Assembly (NCBI RefSeq): GCF_000503215.1
Contig: NZ_AYTD01000013.1
Span: 548,009 to 612,008 of the forward strand
DNA: 64,000 nt
Source: Pseudomonas canadensis
GTDB lineage: Bacteria; Pseudomonadota; Gammaproteobacteria; Pseudomonadales; Pseudomonadaceae
Direction of reading: 5' to 3'
Within the stretch, counting starts at the first letter, position 1. Every line of letters begins with the position of its first letter. Position numbers and translations under genes: made by a program. Under the pieces are notes generated by a model that made no database searches, was not told the DNA's origin, and worked only from the letters and a program-made list of their open reading frames with translations. Shown piece by piece: positions 18,910 through 28,407 of this stretch.

Positions 18910-19683
18910 CTAAAGCACCTTGCCGAGAAAAGCCACGGTGCGGGGATGTCGGGGTTGGCGGAAAATCTGCTCGGGCGGCCCTTCTTCGATCAACTGGCCG
19001 TCGCAGAGGAACACCACGTGATCGGCCACTTCACGGGCAAAGCCGATTTCGTGGGTGACGATCACCAGGGTCACGCCCAGTTGGGTCAGGCCCTTGATCA
19101 CATCGAGCACTTCGCCCACCAGCTCCGGGTCGAGCGCCGAGGTGGGTTCATCGAACAGCAGCACTTTGGGGTCCAGCGCCAAAGCGCGGGCGATGGCGAC
19201 ACGCTGTTGCTGGCCGCCGGAGAGCTGGCGCGGGTAGGCATCGACCTTATCCGCCAGACCCACCTTGGCCAGCAGCTCGGCCGCCTTGGTTGGGGCCTCG
19301 GCCTTGTTCCAGCGCTTGTGGGCCAGGGGCGCCTCAGCGACGTTCTCCCAGGCGGTGAGGTGCGGGAACAGGTTGAAGTTCTGGAACACGAAGCCCACGT
19401 CGATGCGGCGCTTTAGAATTTCGCGCTCTTTGAGCTCGTAGAGCAGGTCACCCTTGCGGCGATAGCCGACGTATTCACCGTCGATGGTGATATGCCCGCT
19501 GTCGATCTTTTCCAGGTGGTTGATGGTGCGCAGCAAGGTGGACTTGCCCGAGCCGGATGGCCCGAGGATCACCGTGACCTTGCCCGGATCGATGGTCAGG
19601 TCGATGTCTTGCAACACCTGTTGGTTGCCAAAGCGCTTGCCCACGCCCTGGATCTGAATGCGCCCGGCGCGTGCTTCAGCCAT
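18910..19683 (-). CDS. Amino-acid ABC transporter ATP-binding protein
   Basis: 257 aa ATPase of the polar amino acid importer class (GlnQ/HisP-like). Walker [19 protein letters not shown], signature LSGGQQQR, Walker [21 protein letters not shown], and the switch histidine in [10 protein letters not shown]. It energises the permease whose gene overlaps its start by 8 bp. The overlap and the small gaps downstream place it in the TonB receptor-to-RidA operon. Confidence 0.93.
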   Translation of the reverse strand: MAEARAGRIQIQGVGKRFGNQQVLQDIDLTIDPGKVTVILGPSGSGKSTLLRTINHLEKIDSGHITIDGEYVGYRRKGDLLYELKEREILKRRIDVGFVFQNFNLFPHLTAWENVAEAPLAHKRWNKAEAPTKAAELLAKVGLADKVDAYPRQLSGGQQQRVAIARALALDPKVLLFDEPTSALDPELVGEVLDVIKGLTQLGVTLVIVTHEIGFAREVADHVVFLCDGQLIEEGPPEQIFRQPRHPRTVAFLGKVL

Positions 19684-20641
19684 GGGTTTTCTCCTTCAAC
19701 CAACCGCGTAGGCGTTGCAACGGCGTGGGCGGCAGCACCCGTGCGGTGCCACGGGCGAAATGGCGCTCGACGTAGTACTGCGCGCTGGTCAGCACTGTGG
19801 TGATGATCAAGTACCAGACCGTCGCCACGATCAGCAGCGGGATCACCGCCTGGGTGCGGTTGTAGATGACCTGCACGGTGTAGAACAGCTCGGGCAAGGC
19901 CAGCACATAGACAATCGAGGTACCCTTGACCAGGCCGATGATTTCATTGAAACCCGACGGCAGGATCGAACGCAGCGCCTGGGGCAGAATAATCCGGAAG
20001 ATACGGCGCGAGGCCGGTAGACCCAGGGCCGCAGCGGCTTCATGCTGGCCGGCGTCCACACCGATCAGCCCGCCGCGAATGATCTCCGCCGCGTATGCCG
20101 CCTGCATCAGGCTCAAGCCCAATACGGCCACGGTGAACTGGCTGAGCACGTCCACGGTGGACCACTCGGCGAACACCACCGAGGTGAACGGCACGCCGAG
20201 CACGATGTGGTCGTACAGGTAGGCAAAGTTGTACAGGATGATCAGCACCAGCAACGCCGGCATCGAGCGGAAGAACCAGATATAGCCCCAGGCCAACGCC
20301 GCCAGCAGCGGCGAGCCCGACAGTCGCGCCAACGCCAGCGCCGTGCCGAGAATGATGCTGAACACCGTGCTCAACAGCGTCAGCAACAGCGTCTGCCCCA
20401 GCCCACGCAGCACCGACGGCGAGAAAAACCACTGGCCGAACACACCCCACTCCCAGCGCGGGTTGGTGGCCAGGGAATGCACGATGGCCAGCAGCACCAG
20501 CGCCGCGAAGATCGACCCGGCCCAGCGCCAGGGATGCCGTGCGGGCACCACTTGCAGGGCCTTGATCGGCGTGGAGACACGGGCCTGGCGCACCGGGCTG
20601 GGCGAGTCAATCAGGTCATAGGATTTGGCGACGATGGGCAT
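19676..20641 (-). CDS. Amino-acid ABC transporter permease
   Basis: 321 aa. An N-terminal ~45-residue extension precedes the first membrane span (GSIFAALVLLAIVHSLA); the core follows with GLGQTLLLTLLSTVFSIILG. The coupling EAA loop is EAAAALGLPASRRIFRIILP. A single permease gene implies a homodimer. I chose the ATG at 20641, with GAGGAAC upstream, rather than a start nine codons earlier that falls near the TonB receptor stop. It lies 16 bp after the TonB receptor gene and overlaps the ATPase gene by 8 bp. Confidence 0.9.
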   Translation of the reverse strand: MPIVAKSYDLIDSPSPVRQARVSTPIKALQVVPARHPWRWAGSIFAALVLLAIVHSLATNPRWEWGVFGQWFFSPSVLRGLGQTLLLTLLSTVFSIILGTALALARLSGSPLLAALAWGYIWFFRSMPALLVLIILYNFAYLYDHIVLGVPFTSVVFAEWSTVDVLSQFTVAVLGLSLMQAAYAAEIIRGGLIGVDAGQHEAAAALGLPASRRIFRIILPQALRSILPSGFNEIIGLVKGTSIVYVLALPELFYTVQVIYNRTQAVIPLLIVATVWYLIITTVLTSAQYYVERHFARGTARVLPPTPLQRLRGWLKEKTHG

Positions 20642-20657
20642 GGTGTGTTCCTCGGCC

Positions 20658-23051
20658 TCAGAAGGCATAGGTCAAGCGGGTGTAGTAGTACCCGCCGGTA
20701 AAACCGTAGGGCGAATAGACGCCGTAACTGCTGACCATGGTGCTGCTCGGCACCCCTTGTTTCTTGGGGTAGATATCGAACAGGTTCTTGGCGCCAACAG
20801 CGATATTCAGGTCTTTGGTGAGGTTGTAGCCAAGGTCGAGATCGGTGATCCACTTGGCACTGTAGATACGGTCCAGGTCGCGATTGGCCGACGCGTTCAC
20901 TTCTTTGTAGGAACCGTAGCGAGTCAGGGCCAGGTTGAGGTTGAAGCGATCGATGCTCCAGTCGCCGCCGAGGATCAGCTTGGTGCTGGGCTGCACGCCG
21001 GTGATCAGGTTGCGCGCCTCGCGGTTCATCAACTCGTAGGACGTGCCCAGGATATTGGTGGACTCCTTGTAGTTGAGGATCCGCGTCTGGTTCCAGTTGA
21101 ACGCGGCGGTCCACTTCACCGCGCCGTACTGGCCGAGGTCCTGGCTGTAGTTGCTGACCAGGTCCAGGCCTTTGGTGCGGGTGTCGGCGCCGTTGATGAA
21201 GTACTGGCCGCCGGAGGTGGAGTTGATGCCGTTGTTCTGCAATACCTGGGTGATCTCGGGGCCGAGCAAGGTGCCGGTGAGCGTGATGCGATCGCGCAGG
21301 TTGATCACATAGGCATCGGCGGTGAAGCTCAGGCGATCAGTGGGCGTGAGGGTGAAACCGAGGCTGAAGTTGGTTGAGCGCTCCGGCTTCAACTCCTGGG
21401 CGCCGAGGGCCTGGGCGGCAGCTGAGCCCACCGGCAACACGCCGTAGTTGATCGACTGGTACACGCCGTCAACCACGCCATACGTGGTGGAGCGCGCACT
21501 GAACAGGCTGTTGGCGAGGGACGGCGCGCGGAAGCCGTTGCTGACAGTGGCGCGCACGGCGAACTGCGGGGTGAAATCATAGCGGGTGGTCAGCTTGCCG
21601 CTGCGGGTGGCGCCGACGCCCTGGTTGTAGTGTTCGTAGCGGAACGCCGTGCCGACGTACCAGTCGGGCACCGGGTTGAAGCCCACATCGACATAACTGG
21701 CCAAGCTGTTGCGCGACGCGCTGCTTTCTTCATCCGGCGAAATGCCGTTGGTGACCTGCGCGCCCGACGACGCACAGTTGCCCGGCGCCACGCAGTAGCC
21801 GCCATTGGCATAGGACTCATAATCGCCGGCCTGCACCTCATAGGTGTCGCGCCGATGTTCGAAGCCGACGCTCAGGTCCAAGGGTTTTTGCAGGCCGATA
21901 TCGAAGCCGCGCTTGAAGTCGAGGTTGGTGGTCAGCTCGGTGGAAATCCAGGTGCCGGAGGTGAAGTGATTCGGCGTGGCCTCGCCCAACGACGGGTTCT
22001 GGTTATGGGTGGTGCCCTGCTCCGCGTCGTTACGCCCGTAGGTGGTGGACAGGTCCCAGTCCCACTCGCCAATGGTGCCTTTACCGCCGAATGCCGCCTG
22101 GAAATCGTCTTCATCAATGAACCAGGTCGGCGTGTAGCCAGCGGGATAACCGTTCGGCCCGGTGGTGATGGTGTTGGTGATGGTCGGCAGGCGAAAGTTC
22201 TGGCCCTGCTCGGCCTTGCGGCGAGAATAGGTGGTAAAGGAGTACAGGCTGAAGCTGTCATCGATCGGCAGTTCGGCGTTGTAGCCCAGGGTCAGCAGGT
22301 TGGTCTTGGGTGTGCCGTAGCCACCATAAGTCGACCGCCCGGCTTGCTCGTAGGCTTGCGCGTAGCTGTAGCCGTTGGCGCTGGCCTTGTTGTCGTCATT
22401 CTGGCTGCGGGCGTCCAGGGCCAGTTGGACAATGCCGCCGTTGCCGATCTCGAAACCCTTGTTGAGGCTTTGCTGCACGGTCTGTTTCTTGCCGTCATAA
22501 CCCTGGCCGACGTTGGTCACCGAGGTGCCGCTGGTGTCGGCCTTGAGGATCACGTTGATCACCCCGGCAATGGCGTCGGAACCGTATTGGGCGGCGGCGC
22601 CGTCGCGCAGGACTTCCACGTGATCGATGGCACTGATAGGGATCAGGTCAAGGTCGGCCGGGGCTGCGCCGGTGTTGATGCCGTTGATGTTGAGGGTGGC
22701 AGCGGTATGACGGCGCTTGCCGTTGACCAGCACCAGCACTTCGGCGGCGCTCAGGCCACGCAGGTTGGGGGCGCGGGCGATGCCGCTGGCGTCCCAACCG
22801 GTTTTTTCCGGCAGGGTCAGGGACGGGATCACGGCGCTCAGGGCTTCCATGAGGCCGGGCTTGCCGGTGTTCTGTAATTGCTTGGCGCTGACTACATCGA
22901 TCGGCACCGGACTGCTGGTGACGGTGCGTTGCTCGGCGCCGCGGTTACCGGTGACCACTACGGTGGACAGGGTGCTGTCGTCCTGGGCTTGGGCGGTGTT
23001 GGCCAGGATGGCCAGGGCCAGTGCGGCGGTGGGTTGTAGGGCTCGCTTCAT
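20658..23051 (-). CDS. TonB-dependent outer-membrane receptor, first gene of amine-uptake operon
   Basis: 797 aa. A signal peptide ends near NTAQAQ; a TonB-box-like STVVVTG is followed by the plug domain (QLQNTGKPGLMEALSAVIPS, LRGLSAAEVLVLVNGKRR, VEVLRDGAAAQYGSDAIAGV). The beta-barrel ends with the aromatic terminus TRLTYAF. It moves a scarce compound across the outer membrane using TonB energy. I chose the ATG at 23051 because AGGA lies at proper distance; the ATG six bases upstream would sit on that site. It heads the operon that continues with the amino-acid ABC system, amine oxidase and RidA, so its ligand is probably not a ferric siderophore. Confidence 0.9.
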   Translation of the reverse strand: MKRALQPTAALALAILANTAQAQDDSTLSTVVVTGNRGAEQRTVTSSPVPIDVVSAKQLQNTGKPGLMEALSAVIPSLTLPEKTGWDASGIARAPNLRGLSAAEVLVLVNGKRRHTAATLNINGINTGAAPADLDLIPISAIDHVEVLRDGAAAQYGSDAIAGVINVILKADTSGTSVTNVGQGYDGKKQTVQQSLNKGFEIGNGGIVQLALDARSQNDDNKASANGYSYAQAYEQAGRSTYGGYGTPKTNLLTLGYNAELPIDDSFSLYSFTTYSRRKAEQGQNFRLPTITNTITTGPNGYPAGYTPTWFIDEDDFQAAFGGKGTIGEWDWDLSTTYGRNDAEQGTTHNQNPSLGEATPNHFTSGTWISTELTTNLDFKRGFDIGLQKPLDLSVGFEHRRDTYEVQAGDYESYANGGYCVAPGNCASSGAQVTNGISPDEESSASRNSLASYVDVGFNPVPDWYVGTAFRYEHYNQGVGATRSGKLTTRYDFTPQFAVRATVSNGFRAPSLANSLFSARSTTYGVVDGVYQSINYGVLPVGSAAAQALGAQELKPERSTNFSLGFTLTPTDRLSFTADAYVINLRDRITLTGTLLGPEITQVLQNNGINSTSGGQYFINGADTRTKGLDLVSNYSQDLGQYGAVKWTAAFNWNQTRILNYKESTNILGTSYELMNREARNLITGVQPSTKLILGGDWSIDRFNLNLALTRYGSYKEVNASANRDLDRIYSAKWITDLDLGYNLTKDLNIAVGAKNLFDIYPKKQGVPSSTMVSSYGVYSPYGFTGGYYYTRLTYAF

Positions 23052-23398
23052 ATGCATTCCTGCGTTTCCAAATCGCGAAGTCGGGCAGTCACGCGGGTGG
23101 GCGCGGTGCTCGGGTTTTTTCTGGGGTGTCAGGGCGATTTGGGGCTAGGTGTGGGGCGAGGTTTGAATTGGCAACATACGTTGAACTCCCTTCCAACGAT
23201 TCTGCTGCGGGGTGGCAGCGCAGAATCCGAATCTAGATTGGTACCATCCGAGGTCAGGGGTAGGCTGTTGAGTTCAAACATAACGGAATGGATTTTAAAA
23301 ATATAATGCTATTTGGGCATAATCTAATATTCTTAGATTTCATTATTTATTAGATATTTTATTCGTATTGGTAATGTTTTTTTGAAACTGGGCATGAG
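23052..23398 (-). promoter_or_regulatory. AT-rich upstream region of the amine-uptake operon with a palindrome
   Basis: No gene is visible. The stretch 23280-23390 is far more AT-rich than its surroundings and should hold the operon promoter. A perfect inverted repeat AATCTAA-TATTC-TTAGATT (23321-23339) could be a regulator site. No regulator gene is adjacent. The promoter itself is inferred; no convincing -35/-10 pair is claimed. Confidence 0.45.
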
Positions 23399-24192
23399 TA
23401 CATATCCGTTGTTGCGGTAACGGCTGCTTATGGTTCCGCTCTTACAGCGGGTCACTTTTGGAAAAGAGCCCGGAATGCCGGCCCAGCCAAAAGTAACCAA
23501 AAGGGCTCTTGCCCCAACACTCGGCACCTCGCCTAGGCTCGGTGTGCCCGTAATCCGACAGTGATTTGGGGGGCCGCCGCCACGCGCCATCCATGGCGCG
23601 GGGCGGCTAAACCGGCATCCCTGCCGGTTTACCCCCCAAATCCCTGTCGAATTCCGGCCAGCGTGTTTGACGGGGCGCCTAAGATCAACATCAAAAGCAA
23701 GAGCACAGCGGCCTGACAGCCGGCTTGAGTGGTGTAGAGCAAAAGCAAACGCGGTCCTGTAGGAGCCGGGGGGACGCCTAGTTCTTGCCGGCGATGGTCT
23801 TCAACGATGACGTGGGGGAACCAGACAAAACGCGGCGGTCTCACGTTTTTCGCCGGCAAGCCGGCTCCTACAGAAAACGAAAAGCGTATCCACGATGCGA
23901 AGCGAGTCGCTCTTGATCTTGATTTTGATCTGAGGCGCCCCGTCAAACACGCTGGCCGAACGCAGGCTTGAATCCGTGGGTAACCCGGCAGGACGCCGGG
24001 TTAGCCGCGCTGGGCCAAGGATGGCCCATCGCGGCGGCCCACGGATTCAAGCCGGAGTGAGGGCACACCGAGCCTAGGCGAGGTGCCGAGTGTTGGGGCG
24101 AGGACCTTTTGGTTACTTTTGGGTCCTTCCAAAAGTGACCCGCTGTAAGAGCGGAACCATAGGCGGCCGTTACCTAAATAACGGATATGTAC
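23399..24192. repeat. Composite ~800-bp inverted repeat with a central REP pair
   Basis: Two arms of about 290-300 bp face each other: left 23399-23705, right 23906-24192. Shared blocks include the outer segment with TTCCGCTCTTACAGCGGGTC (left, and reverse-complemented on the right), CACTCGGCACCTCGCCTAGG, and an inner segment GCCAGCGTGTTTGACGGGGC. Each arm also contains its own hairpin (AACCGGCATCCCTGCCGGTT left, AACCCGGCAGGACGCCGGGTT-like right). The ~200-bp core has two opposed REP-like sequences (near 23757-23795 and 23849-23873). No transposase or convincing gene lies inside; the reading frames across it are translations of the repeats. It separates the gspD 3' end from the amine operon promoter. 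Confidence 0.75.
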
Positions 24193-24202
24193 ACCAAACG
24201 AC

Positions 24203-26317
24203 CTACCTCCCCCCAGGCCGCAACAACTGCATCTGCTGCCGATAATCATCCGTCACCTGCCGCGCCTGCCCACTACTGGTAATCACCTTAGGCGTAATCA
24301 ACACAATCAACTCCGTCCGATCCTTCGACTTGCTAGTACTCCCAAACAACCACCGCAACCCCGGCACCCTACCCAGATACGGCACCGCACTCACACTCTC
24401 CCCGTTGTCCTGCTTGATCAACCCCCCCAGCAACACCGTCTGCCCACTCTGCACCGCCACCTGCGTCGACACCGAACGCGTCGAAATACGCGGATTCACC
24501 GGCGTGTCGCTGTTCGCACTCTGACTCTCGGCATCACTGACCTGCTGCTGAATATCCATGTACACCAACCCACCCGGATTGATCCGCGGCACCACATCCA
24601 GAATCACCCCCGTCTGCACATACTCGACACTGCTCAACGTGGTATCCGCATCCCCCGTATTCACCGTCGTCTGGTTGATCGGAATGTTGTCCCCCACCTG
24701 AATCTGCGCCGGCTGGTTGTTCATCACCACCAGCGACGGCGCCGACAGCACCTGGGTGCGGCCATTGGTTTCCAGCGCATGCAACGCCACCTGCAGATTC
24801 GAACTGACAAACGAGTAGAACAACGAATCCGTCGCCCCCAACCCCGCCCCACCACCGCCGAGTGCGCCCTGGCTGCCGGAAGCATTGGCGACGGTGGTGC
24901 TGGAGGAATTACCCGCCAGCCGCCCCAGGTACCACTGCACGCCCAAGTCCAGTTCACCGGTGAGCTTGACCTCTAGGATGCGCGTCTCGATCTGTACTTG
25001 CAGCGGCGGGTTATCGAGCCGCTTGATCGCCGCTTCGATCTCTTTCCATTGCGCGGGCCGGGTGCGCACCAGCAGTTGGTTGCTGCTCTTTTGCGCGGTA
25101 ATGCGGGTGCCGGCTTCGAGCGCGCTGGTGGGCGCGACGTCCTTCTCGTCCGGTTCCGGCGCTTCGCCAGCAGGCGGATTGTTCTGCAAGCCGCCGGTAT
25201 TGAGTGACGACAGGGTCGTGGTGCGCAGGCCAGGCGCGACCTTCGCCGGTGTGTCGTCCTTGATCGCGCCGGTGCCGTAGATCTGCCGAAGGTACTTGGC
25301 CAGGTCGGCGGCCTTCATGTTGCGCACGTCGTAGACGTACATCTGCGGCTCGTTGCCGCCGCCCTCGTCGATGGTGCGGATCCAGTCGCCCACTTCACTG
25401 AGGTACTGCGGCTGGGAAGAAATCGCCACCACCGAGTTGGTCCGTTCAATCGGCAGGAAGCGCAGCATACCGGCCAGGGGCATGCCGCTGTCAGGGCCGA
25501 ACAGGCTTTGCAACTGGGGCATCAATTCGGCCACGGAAGCCCGTTGCAGGCCGAACACGCCCACCGACATGCCCTTGAGCCAGTCCACGTCAAACGTGTC
25601 GATGGTGTCCTGGTAATTGGCCAGCTCATCCGGAGTGCCGGCCAGGCTCAACACGTTGCGGGCTGGGTCGACCAGTAAAAATGCATTCTCACGCGCGAAC
25701 GGCTTGAGCAATTTCTGCATCTCGGTGGCGGAGATATAGCGCAGTGGGAACAACCGCGCCGACAGGCCGCTGGACGGTTGCGCCACGCTCATCTGCGGCA
25801 CCAGCTTGCCCGCCACCGCCTGGCTGGCGGGCAGGATCACGTAGCGATCACCCTGTTTGATCATGGCGTTGTCGGTCCAGGACAGCAGGGTTTCGAGGAT
25901 CGACAGCGCCTGTTGTTTGTCCACCGGCTTGGAAGTGGAAAAGCTCACATTGCCCTTCACGCCTTGGGCGATGCTGTAGTTTTCATGCAGCAGGTCGCCC
26001 ATCACGCTGTTGATCACGGCTTCGATGGGCTGGTCGGCGAAGTTGAAGACGATATCGCCGCCCTCCTCTTTCGCCACCGGCTGTGCTGCCGGCCCGCGCA
26101 CGAACTGCTGGTTGCCACGGATCAGTTGGCGCTGCGTTGGTGTTTTAACCGCAGGCGGTGGACTTTCCGGCGCGGCTTGCTCGGTCGGCAAGCGTTGCGA
26201 GCCGGTGCCTTGCATCGCTTCGTGCAGCAGATCGTCGTCCGCATCCAGACGGTCGGGAAAGGATCCACAACCGCTCAGGACAAAAGCGGTCGCCAGGCAA
26301 AACGTTGAGGTGCGCAT
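24203..26317 (-). CDS. gspD: Type II secretion system secretin, lipoprotein type
   Basis: 704 aa outer-membrane secretin. The signal peptide ends FVLSGCGS, a lipobox, so the protein is predicted to carry its own lipid anchor; this matches HxcQ of P. aeruginosa, a self-piloting liposecretin. The N0 domain begins around DIVFNFADQPIEAVINSVMG, N1-N3 repeats follow (RLFPLRYISATEMQKLLKPF; MYVYDVRNMKAADLAKYLRQ), and the secretin domain ends with VPYLGRVPGLRWLFGSTSKS and ELIVLITPKVI. I chose the ATG at 26317; a TTG at 26326 that overlaps the gspC stop (TTGA) is a real alternative. It is the last gene of the operon. Confidence 0.93.
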   Translation of the reverse strand: MRTSTFCLATAFVLSGCGSFPDRLDADDDLLHEAMQGTGSQRLPTEQAAPESPPPAVKTPTQRQLIRGNQQFVRGPAAQPVAKEEGGDIVFNFADQPIEAVINSVMGDLLHENYSIAQGVKGNVSFSTSKPVDKQQALSILETLLSWTDNAMIKQGDRYVILPASQAVAGKLVPQMSVAQPSSGLSARLFPLRYISATEMQKLLKPFARENAFLLVDPARNVLSLAGTPDELANYQDTIDTFDVDWLKGMSVGVFGLQRASVAELMPQLQSLFGPDSGMPLAGMLRFLPIERTNSVVAISSQPQYLSEVGDWIRTIDEGGGNEPQMYVYDVRNMKAADLAKYLRQIYGTGAIKDDTPAKVAPGLRTTTLSSLNTGGLQNNPPAGEAPEPDEKDVAPTSALEAGTRITAQKSSNQLLVRTRPAQWKEIEAAIKRLDNPPLQVQIETRILEVKLTGELDLGVQWYLGRLAGNSSSTTVANASGSQGALGGGGAGLGATDSLFYSFVSSNLQVALHALETNGRTQVLSAPSLVVMNNQPAQIQVGDNIPINQTTVNTGDADTTLSSVEYVQTGVILDVVPRINPGGLVYMDIQQQVSDAESQSANSDTPVNPRISTRSVSTQVAVQSGQTVLLGGLIKQDNGESVSAVPYLGRVPGLRWLFGSTSKSKDRTELIVLITPKVITSSGQARQVTDDYRQQMQLLRPGGR

Positions 26318-26322
26318 GTCGA

Positions 26323-26841
26323 TCAAGGGAGGGGCTCGCGGGGCAAAGTGATGGGGGGCCGGTTGGACGGCGGCGGCAGGCGCTTGGCGTAGAGGCTCAA
26401 GGTTTGCGTGCGGCCATCCAGGCTGAATCGGGCGTATTGCGGGCTGAGGTGGTCCAGGCGCCAGCCGTTGGGCAGGGCCTGACCGAGGCGGACGGTCAGG
26501 GCGCGGCCGTCGGTTTGCTTAAGCATGGCCATTTGCAGGTTGCCGGTGATCATGATGCCGCTGAGGGTCAGGTTGGCCAGGCTGGTGACCTGGGCTTTGC
26601 CCACGACGCGATCCGGACTGCGGTCGGGGCTGAACAGCGGTGCTTGCCAAGTGGCGGCCAGGTTTTCCAGCGGGACGCTCGGCGCGACCTGTACCTGGGC
26701 GGTGGGATGGGCGTGCGCGGGCGCTTCAGGCAGCCATTGCGGTTCATCACCGATGCTGCTCAGGATCACCGCCATCAACAGGCCCAGCAAACCCGACAAG
26801 CCGAGCAGGCCCCACTCCACGGGGCGTAATCTGCTGATCAT
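26323..26841 (-). CDS. gspC: Type II secretion inner-membrane protein, GspC/HxcP-like
   Basis: 172 aa, shorter than classical GspC (about 270). One N-terminal membrane span (WGLLGLSGLLGLLMAVILSS) is followed by a linker and a GspC homology region: APLFSPDRSP, then LTLSGIMITGNLQMAMLKQT. No PDZ or coiled-coil end is present. Such proteins link the inner-membrane platform to the secretin N-domains. Some databases name this group GspN; its place before gspD favours the GspC role. The ATG overlaps the gspM stop (ATGA). Confidence 0.8.
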   Translation of the reverse strand: MISRLRPVEWGLLGLSGLLGLLMAVILSSIGDEPQWLPEAPAHAHPTAQVQVAPSVPLENLAATWQAPLFSPDRSPDRVVGKAQVTSLANLTLSGIMITGNLQMAMLKQTDGRALTVRLGQALPNGWRLDHLSPQYARFSLDGRTQTLSLYAKRLPPPSNRPPITLPREPLP

Positions 26842-27440
26842 GGCGTCACCCGCGCCGGTTGCAGGTAACCGCGCACCAGCAGGTGCACCACCAGCTTGCC
26901 CGCACCGCCACTGGCCGGCGCCTGTTGGCTACGGCGGATGCGCAGTTCATCCACAAACAGGAACGGCGGCTGGTACTCCAGCTCATGCAGCAGCGCTTCC
27001 AGCGGTTCGATGGCGCAATCGAGGGTCAGGCTGACCTTGACCTGGCGATACGGCTCGCCGTCGTCCTGCTCCGGCGTGATGGGCTTGCGCTGGGTCAGAC
27101 TGCAACCGCCGCCGAGGTTGGCGTGGCTGTTGATCAGGTCGGCAAGGCGCTGCATCAGGTCGGCGGCCACCACGTCTGGGTCATCCCCCGGCAACAGGCT
27201 GGTGCTGCTGGCCGGGTCCTGGCGGGCTTGCTCAAGCTGTTGGCGCAGCGCATCACGTTGACGCAACACGCCGGCATAGCGCTGCTGTTGCTCGCGCAAC
27301 TGTTCGGCCTGTTCGCCCATGTCGCGCAGGGGGCCGGCGAACCAGCTGTCGATCAGCAGCCAGTAGGCCGTGCCGAGTACCAACGCCAACACCAGCAAGG
27401 CAGCGCCACGGCGTTCACGGGGTGTGAGGGATCGGCGCAT
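26838..27440 (-). CDS. gspM: Type II secretion protein GspM-like
   Basis: 200 aa. Short cytoplasmic N-terminus (MRRSLTPRERRG), one membrane span (AALLVLALVLGTAYWLLI), then a periplasmic coiled-coil (GEQAEQLREQQQRYAGVLRQ) and a small ferredoxin-like domain, the plan of GspM. It belongs to the inner-membrane assembly platform with GspL. I chose the ATG at 27440, which gives the family layout; it overlaps the gspL 3' end by 26 bp. Similarity in this family is weak, so the call rests on architecture and position. Confidence 0.82.
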   Translation of the reverse strand: MRRSLTPRERRGAALLVLALVLGTAYWLLIDSWFAGPLRDMGEQAEQLREQQQRYAGVLRQRDALRQQLEQARQDPASSTSLLPGDDPDVVAADLMQRLADLINSHANLGGGCSLTQRKPITPEQDDGEPYRQVKVSLTLDCAIEPLEALLHELEYQPPFLFVDELRIRRSQQAPASGGAGKLVVHLLVRGYLQPARVTP

Positions 27441-28407
27441 CGGTGGCCTCCTGGCGTAGGTGGGCACGCAAGGCAAACTGGTCCTTGCCGGTGCGGGCAT
27501 CGGGTTGGATCACCCCTTCGAACTGGGCGTTTTCCAGACTGCGGCAGCCTTTGATGCGGGTAATCAGTGCGCTGGCCTTGGCGCTTTGACCGGAGAAGGA
27601 AATCTCGCCGTCCTTCACGTCCAATTGATCCAGCCAAGTGTCGGCGGGCAGGCAGGTGGTCAGGTCGTTGAGCAGCGCGGCGATGGGCGGTTGCGCCAGT
27701 TTGCGTCGGGTAAGGTACTGCGCCGCGCCCCGGGTATTGAGCAGTTGCTGGCGCAGGGCATGCACCTCGGCGACCTCGGTTTTCTGTTGCTGCACACTGG
27801 CGTGCATGGCATCGATGACGCGTTGGCGGTCGTTGAGCCACAGCAGCATCGCTGCGATCAGCAAGGCCCCGCACAACCACGGCAGGCTGCGTTGCAAACC
27901 CATGCCCGGCGGGCGTTGGCGCGGGCGCAGCGGCGGGGGCAGCAGGTCGATGCCGAGGTTGGCCGCATCCACGCGATGGGGATGCAGGCCTAGGGCGGTG
28001 CAGTCGCTGAGAATCTGGTCCAGGCGTTCGCGCAGGATCGCCACCAGCGTGACCTCAAGGTGGGTGGACGTACGCCGTTCCTGACGCGCGACGAAGTAGA
28101 GTTGGTCAGCCTCGAACGGGGTGTAGCGGTCCAGCTCATAACCGACCACCGCGTTGAGGTTGCGTCCGGCGGCCAAAGGCAGTTGCACGCGCTGCAGCAG
28201 CACGGCATCCGCGCCAAGCATCAGCACCTGGCGCGCGCTGTCCGACGTGGCTGGCGCCGCTAACGGCCAGTGGTGGATCTGCTCCGGCGGTTCTGGCCGT
28301 GCCAACCAACTCGGCACACAAGCGCGCAACTCCGCGAGCCACAAGCGCCAACCCTGTTGCAACAGGCTGCCGCGCCAGTGTCGGGCAATGGGTTCCAGTC
28401 GATTCAT
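27415..28407 (-). CDS. gspL: Type II secretion protein GspL-like
   Basis: 330 aa, somewhat short for GspL (380-400). An N-terminal cytoplasmic part (VVGYELDRYTPFEADQLYFV) resembles the actin-like domain that binds GspE. A membrane span (LPWLCGALLIAAMLLWL) and a periplasmic PilN-like segment follow (LNDLTTCLPADTWLDQLDVK, GEISFSGQSAKASALITRIK). It couples the ATPase GspE to the membrane platform. The ATG at 28407 overlaps the gspK stop (ATGA). The family match is by domain plan and operon position. Confidence 0.85.
   Translation of the reverse strand: MNRLEPIARHWRGSLLQQGWRLWLAELRACVPSWLARPEPPEQIHHWPLAAPATSDSARQVLMLGADAVLLQRVQLPLAAGRNLNAVVGYELDRYTPFEADQLYFVARQERRTSTHLEVTLVAILRERLDQILSDCTALGLHPHRVDAANLGIDLLPPPLRPRQRPPGMGLQRSLPWLCGALLIAAMLLWLNDRQRVIDAMHASVQQQKTEVAEVHALRQQLLNTRGAAQYLTRRKLAQPPIAALLNDLTTCLPADTWLDQLDVKDGEISFSGQSAKASALITRIKGCRSLENAQFEGVIQPDARTGKDQFALRAHLRQEATDAPIPHTP

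Noticed and set aside
23629..23946. Open frame of 105 codons inside the composite repeat
   Set aside because: Its sequence (for example VGAGLPAK) is a translation of REP elements and repeat arms, not a gene.
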